Origin: Algihabitans albus
GTDB lineage: Bacteria > Pseudomonadota > Alphaproteobacteria > Kiloniellales > DSM-21159
Length of the DNA: 64,000 nt
Reading direction: 5' to 3'
NCBI RefSeq assembly: GCF_003572205.1
Contig: NZ_QXNY01000003.1
Location: 186,001-250,000 of the forward strand
Shown here piece after piece: positions 8,280-15,912 of this stretch. A program made the translations under genes and the position numbers. The notes beneath the pieces were generated by a model. The model did not search any database, was not told the DNA's origin, and worked only from the letters and a program-made list of their open reading frames with translations. How positions within the stretch are numbered: the stretch's first letter is position 1; every line of letters starts with the position of its first letter.

Positions 8280-8297
8280 ATATATCAATGATACATA
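8280..8297. promoter_or_regulatory. Putative GntR-family operator 3
   Basis: The stretch ATATATCAATGATACATA contains TATCAATGATA (4-3-4 inverted repeat). It is identical over 14 bases to the element before the fatty-acid hydroxylase. It lies about 100 bases upstream of the DUF6166 start, in the divergent region with the GntR gene. Confidence 0.5.
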
Positions 8298-8372
8298 AGA
8301 TGTCAGGCAGCGTTTCGCCGGACGCAACGAGATGCCATCAGGCATCCGGCAGTAGGGAGAGGGAGGTGCGCC

Positions 8373-8393
8373 ATGGCGCGCGAGCAGTCATGA
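8373..8393 (+). other. Possible six-residue leader ORF coupled to the DUF6166 gene
   Basis: GGGAGG at 8361-8366 lies seven bases before ATG 8373, which opens MAREQS followed by TGA at 8391. This stop overlaps the DUF6166 start codon as ATGA. The arrangement could couple translation. Alternatively the ribosome site serves a GTG at 8366, which is in frame with the DUF6166 protein. Confidence 0.3.
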
Positions 8394-8692
8394 AGACCTA
8401 CCGCGGCGACCGCACAATCGATGGCATCGAGGTGACAGTGGACGGTCAACCACTGGACCCGCGCATCGATCTGCTTGCCCTCTCCCAGAACGGCTTCGAG
8501 TGGAGTTACGAGGGGGCCGAGCCCGCCCAATTGGCGCTGGCCCTGCTCGCGGCGCATACCGGCAACGACGTGCGCGCCAAGGTCGAGCACTTGGCCTTCA
8601 TGCGCGACGTGGTCGCGAACTTCGGAAACGAGTGGGAGATGACGAGCGCCGACATCGACGAGGCGCTCGCCGCAATGCGGCCGACGGGGTGA
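8390..8692 (+). CDS. DUF6166-like protein, 100 residues
   Basis: The protein opens MKTYRGDRTIDGIEVTVDG and continues through NGFEWSYEGAEPAQLALALLAAHTG, a pattern I associate with DUF6166 proteins. These are small soluble proteins of unknown function. ATG 8390 is chosen because the conserved block begins there; a GTG at 8366 in frame would add eight residues. It is the first gene before TRAP transporter 1, 74 bases ahead, and is probably co-transcribed with it. A role linked to the transported substrate is only a guess. Confidence 0.65.
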   Translation: MKTYRGDRTIDGIEVTVDGQPLDPRIDLLALSQNGFEWSYEGAEPAQLALALLAAHTGNDVRAKVEHLAFMRDVVANFGNEWEMTSADIDEALAAMRPTG

Positions 8693-8766
8693 AGCCCGCG
8701 GCTGCCAACAGCCGGTGCGCGGGTCTGCGCGCAACCGGAACAAACGCGTAAGGGAAGGAAGCGATC

Positions 8767-9846
8767 ATGGAGATGACCAAAGGACTGCGCGGAGTCGGAT
8801 TGGCCGCCGCGCTGGCCATGGCGGGAGTGGCGCCGCTCGCCGGCATGACCGGCGAAGCCTCGGCGGAAGAGCGGAGTTTCCGCATGGCAACCGGCTGGAG
8901 CGGCGGTCCGCTGATGGACATCGGCGCCCAGGCCTTTGCAGACAACCTGGCCACGCTGTCTGAAGGCCGCATGACGGTCGAAGTCTTCCCGGGCGGCACC
9001 CTGGGTCCGGCTCTGAAGGTCTCCGAGACGGTGCAGCAGGGCGTCGCCGACATGGGTCACACCTGGGCGGGCTACGACTGGGGCGCCGACCCGACGGCGG
9101 TGCTGTTCGGAGGCTATGCCGGCAGCTTCGATACGGAACGCATGCTGCACTGGCTGTACCGTGGCGGCGGCGTCGAACTTTGGGAAGAGTGGCGACGCGA
9201 AGAATTCCAGGTAGTCGGCATGCCGCTGTTCATCCGCACGGCCGAAGTCTTTCTGCATTCGCGCCGCCCGGTCAGAACGCTGGAGGACTTGAAGGGCCTG
9301 AAACTGCGCACCGCAGGTGCCTGGCTCGGCATCTCGGAACAGATGGGAGCGGCACCGGTCACCACACCCGGAGGCGAGGTCTACACCGCGCTCGAGCGCG
9401 GCACCATCGACGCCACCGAGTGGGGAACCCTCTATGAGAATATCTCGCCTGGCTTCCACCGCGTCACCAAGTACGTGATCATCCCAGGCGTGCATCAGCC
9501 AACGGCGCCCTTCGAACTGGTGATCAATCAAAACGTCTGGGACGAGCTTTCCGACCAGGACAGGGCGATCATCCGCGAGGCGGCTTTCCTCACGACCATG
9601 AATTCCTGGCTGACCATCGGGCAGGAAGACGCCAAGGCACTCGCCTTCCTGCGGAGCGAAGGCAACGAGATCATCGAACTCGCGCCGGAAGTCCAGTACA
9701 GAGCGCACGAGTTAGGTCTGGCTTGGGCAAAGGAACAGGCTGCGGACAACCAGCGTTTCGCCCGCGTTCTCGAGAGCCAGACGGCCTTCGCCGAACTCTG
9801 GAAAGATGCCCGTCGCTACCGCAACGTCCGCACGAAGGACGAGTAG
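8767..9846 (+). CDS. TRAP transporter 1 substrate-binding protein (DctP family)
   Basis: A 359-residue periplasmic solute-binding protein. It has a signal peptide (residues 1-33, GVGLAAALAMAGVAPLAGMTGEAS then AEE) and a DctP fold, with the GLKLRTAGAWLG segment that contains the Arg which usually binds the carboxylate. AAGGGAAGG lies upstream of ATG 8767. It delivers an organic acid to the DctQ/DctM pair encoded next. The ligand is unknown. A strong stem-loop follows the gene and may protect its transcript. Confidence 0.92.
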   Translation: MEMTKGLRGVGLAAALAMAGVAPLAGMTGEASAEERSFRMATGWSGGPLMDIGAQAFADNLATLSEGRMTVEVFPGGTLGPALKVSETVQQGVADMGHTWAGYDWGADPTAVLFGGYAGSFDTERMLHWLYRGGGVELWEEWRREEFQVVGMPLFIRTAEVFLHSRRPVRTLEDLKGLKLRTAGAWLGISEQMGAAPVTTPGGEVYTALERGTIDATEWGTLYENISPGFHRVTKYVIIPGVHQPTAPFELVINQNVWDELSDQDRAIIREAAFLTTMNSWLTIGQEDAKALAFLRSEGNEIIELAPEVQYRAHELGLAWAKEQAADNQRFARVLESQTAFAELWKDARRYRNVRTKDE

Positions 9847-9873
9847 CCTTAGCGAAGCAACAGGCACGGCCGC

Positions 9874-9920
9874 GCGGTGGCCGGATGACGGACGACCTCC
9901 CGCTCCGGTCCGGCCACCGC
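9874..9920 (+). other. Intercistronic stem-loop between TRAP-1 binding protein and permease genes
   Basis: GCGGTGGCCGG (9874-9884) pairs perfectly with CCGGCCACCGC (9910-9920), an 11-bp stem with a 25-base loop. There is no T-tract, so it is more likely an mRNA stability or processing element than a full terminator. It would favour excess binding protein over the membrane subunits. Confidence 0.75.
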
Positions 9921-9981
9921 TCCGCCACCCGCCGCGTCTTGGCAATCTGCAAGTAGGTTTCGATCGGGGGCTCTAAGGTCC

Positions 9982-10527
9982 ATGCGTTCCTTCGTCGACG
10001 CGATCGAGCGTCTGACCACGGGCGTCGGCTACCTGGCGGCAGTGATCGTACTGCCGCTCGCGGTCGCCACCGCCTACGACGTCTTCGCCCGATACGTTCT
10101 GCTCGAGCCGACGATCTGGGCTTTCGAGCTAGGCTACTCCCTCACCGGCGCTCACTTTCTGCTGGGCGCGGCGCTGACCCTGAAGCGCGGGGCCCACGTG
10201 CGAATCGACTTGATCTATGCACGGCTGCCTCGGCGCGCGCAGGCCGGCATCGACCTGACGTTCTACCTCCTGCTCTACCTGCCTTTCCTGATGCTGTTCT
10301 GCGACGCACTCACCGACTACGCCCTGCGCGCCATGGCGAGCGGCGAGCGCACGGGACAATCGGCCTGGAACCCACCGATCTGGCCCTTACGAACCGTCAT
10401 CGCCGCAGGCCTCGTCCTGCTGTCGCTTCAGGTCATCGCTGAGACGATCAAGAGCGCTGCCCTGCTACTGGGCCGGCCGCTCGACGACGAACCCCGCGAC
10501 GACCTGCGCGACGTTCGGGAGGGCTGA
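9982..10527 (+). CDS. TRAP transporter 1 small permease (DctQ family)
   Basis: A 181-residue inner-membrane protein with four hydrophobic helices. These include VGYLAAVIVLPLAVATAYDVFARYV and FELGYSLTGAHFLLGAALTL, the latter followed by KRGAHVRIDLIY, a typical DctQ pattern. It partners the large subunit encoded four bases downstream. Start at ATG 9982; the ribosome site is weak. Confidence 0.92.
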   Translation: MRSFVDAIERLTTGVGYLAAVIVLPLAVATAYDVFARYVLLEPTIWAFELGYSLTGAHFLLGAALTLKRGAHVRIDLIYARLPRRAQAGIDLTFYLLLYLPFLMLFCDALTDYALRAMASGERTGQSAWNPPIWPLRTVIAAGLVLLSLQVIAETIKSAALLLGRPLDDEPRDDLRDVREG

Positions 10528-10531
10528 GCCG

Positions 10532-11845
10532 ATGGAAGCCCTGATCATGTTTCCCGCGTTGTTCGTGATGATCTTCCTGGGATTCCCCGTTGCCTTCTCG
10601 TTGATGTGCGTAGCTTTCGTCTTCGGGGTCATGACCTTCGACATGGCCGCCTTCTTCCAGTTCACCCAGAAGGTAGAGGACATCGCGACCAACTTCGTGC
10701 TCGCGGCCGTGCCGCTCTTCGTCTTCATGGGTGCCATGCTGGAACGGTCGGGCATCGCCGAGTCCCTGTTCGAGGCGGTACACCTCTGGACCCGCCGTCT
10801 GCCCGGGGGCCTGGCGATCGGTACCGTGGTCATGTGCATCATCTTCGCAGCCTCGACCGGCGTCATCGGTGCGACCGAAACCGTGGTCGGATTGCTGGCG
10901 ATCCCGGCGATGATGCGCTACCGCTACAAGAACAGCCTGATCAGCGGAACGATCTGCGCCGGGGGCTCACTCGGCACGATCATCCCGCCGTCGGTGGTGG
11001 TGGTCGTGCTCGGGCCGATCGCCAACGTCTCGATCGGCGACCTGATGGTCGGCATGATCTTCCCCGGCCTCATCCTGTCGGGCCTCTATATCGCCTACAT
11101 CCTGATCCTCTGCCTGCTCGATCCCGAAGCCGGGCCTCGCGTGCCGCCGCGCGACGACGATCCGGACCTGCTGACCAAGCTCGCCGTCACAGCCAAGGCG
11201 CTCGTCCCGCCGATCCTGATGATCGTGGCCGTTCTCGGCTCGATCATGTTCGGAATCGCCGCACCGACCGAAGCCGCGGCGCTGGGCGCGCTGGGCGCGA
11301 TCCTGCTCACAGTGGTCTATGGGCGCTTCACCTTTGCCGCCTTCGGCGAGGCCCTGCTCAAGACGCTGACCATAACCTCCATGATCATGCTGATTCTGTT
11401 GGGTGGCAGCCTTTTCACCGGAGTCTTCGCCGCAACCGGCGGTATGGGGGTGATGCGCGACCTACTGGACGCCGTCAATCTCGGGCCCTGGGGTCTGCTG
11501 TTCCTGTTCCTGGGAATCGTTTTCATCGCCGGTTTCTTTCTGGAGTGGATCTCGATTCTGCTGATCTTCGTGCCGCTGTTCATGCCCTTCGTCCTGGCCG
11601 CCGGCTTCGATCCTCTTTGGTTCTGCATGCTGATACTGGTGATGATTCAGACCAGCTATCTGACCCCGCCGATGGCACCCGCGATTTTCTATCTGCGCGG
11701 CATTGCCCCGCCGGAGATCACCCTGCGGCAGATGTATCGCGGGGTTCTGCCCTTCATCGCATTGCAGGTTCTGATGCTGGGAATCGTAATGGCCTTCCCC
11801 GAGACGGCCACCTGGCTGCCCGACCAGTTACTAGGCTTCAATTGA
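10532..11845 (+). CDS. TRAP transporter 1 large permease (DctM family)
   Basis: A 437-residue multipass ion-coupled transporter of the TRAP DctM family. It shows MFPALFVMIFLGFPVAFSL at the start, the conserved GGSLGTIIPPS segment and a hydrophobic C-terminus. GGAGGGC precedes ATG 10532. With the two genes before it, it forms a complete tripartite transporter, probably regulated by the divergent GntR protein. Confidence 0.93.
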   Translation: MEALIMFPALFVMIFLGFPVAFSLMCVAFVFGVMTFDMAAFFQFTQKVEDIATNFVLAAVPLFVFMGAMLERSGIAESLFEAVHLWTRRLPGGLAIGTVVMCIIFAASTGVIGATETVVGLLAIPAMMRYRYKNSLISGTICAGGSLGTIIPPSVVVVVLGPIANVSIGDLMVGMIFPGLILSGLYIAYILILCLLDPEAGPRVPPRDDDPDLLTKLAVTAKALVPPILMIVAVLGSIMFGIAAPTEAAALGALGAILLTVVYGRFTFAAFGEALLKTLTITSMIMLILLGGSLFTGVFAATGGMGVMRDLLDAVNLGPWGLLFLFLGIVFIAGFFLEWISILLIFVPLFMPFVLAAGFDPLWFCMLILVMIQTSYLTPPMAPAIFYLRGIAPPEITLRQMYRGVLPFIALQVLMLGIVMAFPETATWLPDQLLGFN

Positions 11846-12035
11846 GTGCAAAGCCTCGCGTTTGCGGTCGGCAGTTTTCCGTGGAGAGGTTTTCGGGAGG
11901 GAGGTTCAGCCTGGAATCCGTTGTCCCTGGTTAGACTCGTCGCAGCTTAAGAAACCGGCGATACTTGCCGAACAAGAATGATCGACCGGATAGGGCATCT
12001 TGAACGGCCCGAGCAGAACCGTGGGAGGATCCGGG

Positions 12036-12101
12036 ATGACCGACAGGCGGTTGACCGGGAGTGAGGACGATGAACGCCGGCTCCTCGATCCCTGGCGATG
12101 A
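12036..12101 (+). CDS. Possible 21-residue leader ORF before the kinase operon
   Basis: GGAGG seven bases before ATG 12036 is the best ribosome site in this region. It opens MTDRRLTGSEDDERRLLDPWR, ending at TGA 12099-12101. The stop overlaps the ATG of the next gene (ATGA at 12098), which itself has a poor ribosome site. Translational coupling is likely if this ORF is real. No known family. Confidence 0.45.
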   Translation: MTDRRLTGSEDDERRLLDPWR

Positions 12102-12436
12102 CCGATGAAACTCGCGATCCCGAGGAGATACGACAGACGCGAGACCGGCGCCACGGCGGACGACGTCTGCGGGATCTGGCGGTAGTGCTTCCGGTCGCCC
12201 TGCTGCTGTTCTTCCTCCCCCCCTACATTCGTATTTTCGATCAAGACGGCTTGATTTCCGGCTTGCCGCCGCTGCTGGTCTACATCTTCGGCCTCTGGGC
12301 ACTGGGGATCCTCGCCAGCGCGCTGCTCGGTCGCGGCCTCGTGCGGGCGGAAATGAACCAGGCACTCGAAAGCGGTTCAGAAATGGAAGGGCGCGAACCG
12401 CCAGAGCAGCCTCACGCGTCAGAGCGGGAGACCTAG
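12098..12436 (+). CDS. Two-helix membrane protein upstream of the SLC5 histidine kinase
   Basis: A 112-residue protein with a basic N-terminus, two hydrophobic segments (LAVVLPVALLLFFLPPYIRIF and LLVYIFGLWALGILASALLG) and an acidic C-terminal tail. It ends three bases before the kinase start, so the two are surely co-transcribed. Position suggests an accessory of the kinase, but I do not recognise a family. Its start overlaps the stop of the 21-residue ORF. Confidence 0.7.
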   Translation: MTDETRDPEEIRQTRDRRHGGRRLRDLAVVLPVALLLFFLPPYIRIFDQDGLISGLPPLLVYIFGLWALGILASALLGRGLVRAEMNQALESGSEMEGREPPEQPHASERET

Positions 12437-12439
12437 CGC

Positions 12440-15256
12440 ATGCTGCCCGCCGGCGTCGTGATCTTGGTGTCCGGACTCTATCTCGGCTTGCTTTTTCTGC
12501 TCGCCTTCGTAACCGAGCGCCGGGTGCGGAGCGGATCCGCGCGCTTCATCGCTTCGCCGCTGGTTTATACTTTGTCCCTCGCGGTTTACTGCACGTCCTG
12601 GACCTTCTACGGCGCCGTCGGCTCGGCCAGTCGCAACGGACTTGAGTTTCTGACGATCTACCTGGGCCCGACGATCGTGTTCGTCGGCTGGTGGCTCCTG
12701 CTGCGCAAGCTGGTACGCATCAGCCGAACCCAGAACATCACCTCGATCGCCGACTTCATCTCGGCCCGCTACGGCAAGAGCGCCGCCATTTCGGCGTTGG
12801 TTACCCTGATGGCGGTGATCGGGAGCATTCCCTACATCTCCTTGCAGCTTAAGGCCATAACGGCCAGCTATGAGGTTCTTGTCGGCACGTCTGCAACAGG
12901 CGGGGCGGGCTCGAGCGCCGGCATCGTAACCGACACCGGCTTTTGGGTGACGGCCTCCATGGCGGCCTTCGTCATTCTCTTCGGCACCCGCAACCTGGGC
13001 GCAGATCAGCGGCATCCGGGCGTCGTCGCCGCAATCGCCTTCGAGTCCGTGATCAAACTGCTGAGTTTCGCCGCCGTTGGCCTCTTCGCGCTTTACGGCC
13101 TCAGCGACGGCTTCGGCGACCTTTTCTCCCGCGTGCGGGAAACGCCGGAGCTCAGTCACCTCTACAGCTTCCCCGACGGCTTCGAACCGCGCTGGGTGGC
13201 GACGCTTTTCCTCGCCGGCATTGCGGCAATCTGCCTGCCGCGCCAGTTCCAGGTCACTGTTGTCGAGAATTCCGACGAACGTCACCTTGCCACGGCGTCC
13301 TGGCTGTTCCCGCTCTATCTGATGCTGATCAGCCTGTTCGTCCTGCCGATTGCCGCCGTGGGTCTGACCGCCCTACCGGCCGGCGCGAACACGGACCTCT
13401 ACGTGCTGACGGTGCCACTTTCGGCGGGGCGGGAGGACCTAGCGCTGCTCGCGTTCATCGGTGGCCTGTCCGCAGCCACTTCGATGGTGATCGTCGCCAG
13501 CCTGGCGCTGTCGATCATGATTTCCAACCACCTGGTGGCCCCTTTACTGCTGCGCAGCCCTTACTTCACCAGTCCGGAGGCGGGGAACTTTTCCGGGACG
13601 CTGCTTTTGACGCGCCGCCTGTCGATCGTCGCGATCCTGGTGCTCGGGTTTCTCTACTACCGCGGGACCGACACCGGCAGTCCGCTTGCCTCCATCGGCC
13701 TGATCTCTTTCGCCGGCGTGGCACAGTTCGCTCCGGCACTGATCGGCGGCGTCTACTGGAAGCAAGCGACGAAGGCAGGGGCCTTGTGCGGCCTGGTTGC
13801 GGGGTTCGTCTTCTGGGCCTACACGCTGCTCGCCCCGACCTTGGCAGAGGCCGGTTGGGCTCTCGAGGAGTTGGTGACGCAGGGCCTCGGCGGTGTCGCA
13901 CTGCTGAGGCCGGATGCACTCTTTGGACTGGAAGGCTGGGACCCTTTGGTTCACGGTCTTTTTTGGTCGATGAGCGCGAATGTGGCTGCCTTCGTGGTCG
14001 TCTCGCTCGTGACCCGGCCGACTCCCATCGAAAGTCTACAGTCGGCACTGTTCGTCAACGCATTACAGCTAGGTGAAACACGAGCCGAAGTAGCACTGCA
14101 GCGCTCGGCCACGGTGAAAGACCTGTTTCGCCTGGCCCAGCGCATCTTGGGAGCAGAGCGCAGCTATCAGATCTTCCGCGACTACGCCCGCCGGCAAGGC
14201 CGCGAGGACCATCTGCCCGCCCCCGATCCGCCTCTGGTCGCCTACGTCGAACGCCAGCTTGCCAGCAGCGTCGGCGCCGCCTCCGCGCGCTCTCTGGTCT
14301 CGGGCATCGCTAAGGGAGAGACGATCAGCTTGGACGCGCTGATCGGCATCCTGGACGAGACGCAACAGGCGATCCGCACCAGCCGCGCCCTCGAGCGTAA
14401 GTCCCGGGAGTTACAGGAGACGGCAACGCAGCTGCGGGCGGCCAATGCACAGCTCAAAGCCCTCGACAAGATGAAGGACGACTTCCTCAGCCGGGTCAGC
14501 CACGAGTTGCGCACGCCGATGACCTCGATCCGCTCCTTTGCGGAAATCCTGAGCGACATGCACAATCAGGGGCCAAGTCTGGATTCGGAACAGGCCGGCC
14601 GGTTTCTCAAGATCATCCACCTGGAGAGCGAGCGCCTGACGCGTCTGCTCGACGAAATCCTCGACCTCAGCCGGATGGAAAGCGGCGAGGCAACCCTGCG
14701 GCAGGATCGGCTGGACGCTGCGGCGATCGCCCGGATCGCGGTCGAGACCATGGAAGGCTTGGCTAAGCAGTCCGGCGTGGAGCTGGAGATCGATCTCGGC
14801 TCACAGCCCATTTGGGTGATCGGGGATGGCGACCGCCTCAAGCAGGTCTTCGTGAATCTGCTGTCCAACGCCATCAAGTATCATCGGCCAGAAGAGGCAT
14901 CGCCGGAGACCGCGCCGAAAGACGAGGCGCTGGAGGGCAAAGGGCAGGAAAACTCAAGATCGACCCGCAAAGCCTGGATAACCCAAGGCACGAGCCAGGA
15001 CGGTCTCGTCGAGCTGCAGGTCTGCGACAATGGCCCCGGCATTCCCGAGGGTCATAGGGATAAGATCTTTTCCAAGTTCGCACGGGCCTGGAACGAGGAC
15101 GGGGGAGAACCCCGCAGCGGCAGTGGTCTCGGGCTGCCCATTTCGCGTCAGATCGTGGAGCACCTTGGCGGTCAGCTGCGTCTCGACAACACCGGACCGG
15201 AGGGATCCGTCTTCGTCGTCCGCCTGCGCCGAACTGCGACGATTGCAGCGCAATAA
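12440..15256 (+). CDS. SLC5 symporter-fused sensor histidine kinase (CbrA/CrbS-like)
   Basis: A 938-residue hybrid. Residues ~1-520 are a 12-13 helix sodium:solute symporter domain beginning VVILVSGLYLGLLFLLAFVTE. Residues ~540-640 resemble the STAC linker, followed by a coiled coil. The DHp domain carries the phosphoacceptor His688 (SHELRTP), and an ATPase domain shows NLLSNAIKYH, DNGPGIP and GSGLGLPIS. No PAS domain is evident, unlike Pseudomonas CbrA. An extra ~45-residue polar insert sits between the N box and DNGPGI. Such kinases govern acetate or carbon-nitrogen use. GGGAGA precedes ATG 12440. The likely partner is the receiver protein at 20343, since no DNA-binding regulator follows. 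Confidence 0.92.
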   Translation: MLPAGVVILVSGLYLGLLFLLAFVTERRVRSGSARFIASPLVYTLSLAVYCTSWTFYGAVGSASRNGLEFLTIYLGPTIVFVGWWLLLRKLVRISRTQNITSIADFISARYGKSAAISALVTLMAVIGSIPYISLQLKAITASYEVLVGTSATGGAGSSAGIVTDTGFWVTASMAAFVILFGTRNLGADQRHPGVVAAIAFESVIKLLSFAAVGLFALYGLSDGFGDLFSRVRETPELSHLYSFPDGFEPRWVATLFLAGIAAICLPRQFQVTVVENSDERHLATASWLFPLYLMLISLFVLPIAAVGLTALPAGANTDLYVLTVPLSAGREDLALLAFIGGLSAATSMVIVASLALSIMISNHLVAPLLLRSPYFTSPEAGNFSGTLLLTRRLSIVAILVLGFLYYRGTDTGSPLASIGLISFAGVAQFAPALIGGVYWKQATKAGALCGLVAGFVFWAYTLLAPTLAEAGWALEELVTQGLGGVALLRPDALFGLEGWDPLVHGLFWSMSANVAAFVVVSLVTRPTPIESLQSALFVNALQLGETRAEVALQRSATVKDLFRLAQRILGAERSYQIFRDYARRQGREDHLPAPDPPLVAYVERQLASSVGAASARSLVSGIAKGETISLDALIGILDETQQAIRTSRALERKSRELQETATQLRAANAQLKALDKMKDDFLSRVSHELRTPMTSIRSFAEILSDMHNQGPSLDSEQAGRFLKIIHLESERLTRLLDEILDLSRMESGEATLRQDRLDAAAIARIAVETMEGLAKQSGVELEIDLGSQPIWVIGDGDRLKQVFVNLLSNAIKYHRPEEASPETAPKDEALEGKGQENSRSTRKAWITQGTSQDGLVELQVCDNGPGIPEGHRDKIFSKFARAWNEDGGEPRSGSGLGLPISRQIVEHLGGQLRLDNTGPEGSVFVVRLRRTATIAAQ

Positions 15257-15277
15257 TCCATTGCAGCGCAATAATCC
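15242..15277. repeat. 18-bp perfect tandem duplication containing a palindrome
   Basis: ATTGCAGCGCAATAATCC occurs twice head to tail (15242-15259 and 15260-15277). Each unit contains the 5-3-5 palindrome ATTGC-AGC-GCAAT. The first copy encodes the last codons and TAA stop of the kinase. It may be a slippage duplication or a tandem operator for the downstream symporter genes. Confidence 0.85.
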
Positions 15278-15630
15278 GTGAGATCGATGCGATCAGGCAC
15301 AATGACTCGATCGGACCGCACGCGACCAAGCCTCGCCGATGACCTCGGGACCTCACACCCTTAAAGGCTTGGAGTCGCGGGCTTCTCGGCCCTGTGACAA
15401 GCAGGCCGATGCTCCTGCCCGACCTGGAGATTTGCTTGGTGTTCGAAGCAATAAAAGTGCTGTTCTCAAACAGCGCCGCTTGCAGCAGCACCGATACGCC
15501 GCATAAGCTGATGTTGCTGTCGACCTTAACACTTTGGATCGTCAGCTAACGGAAAACCCCAATACCTGCCAAGCGGTATCTGGGATAAAATGAAATCGCC
15601 GAACACAGGACGGCTTAGGAGGAGACACCC
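15278..15630. other. Intergenic region before the DUF4212/ActP genes
   Basis: About 350 bases without a gene. A small hairpin, GCTGTT-CTCA-AACAGC (15459-15474), has no T-tract. An AT-richer stretch with GATAAAAT near 15584-15591 could be a -10 region, but no matching -35 is clear. The region probably holds a promoter for the symporter genes. Confidence 0.45.
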
Positions 15631-15891
<261 letters not shown>

Positions 15892-15912
15892 GCCAAGGGG
15901 GGCAAACGAACG

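Noticed and set aside
15459-15474. Terminator after the SLC5 kinase
   Set aside because: The GCTGTT-CTCA-AACAGC hairpin is weak, lies about 200 bases after the stop and lacks a T-tract.
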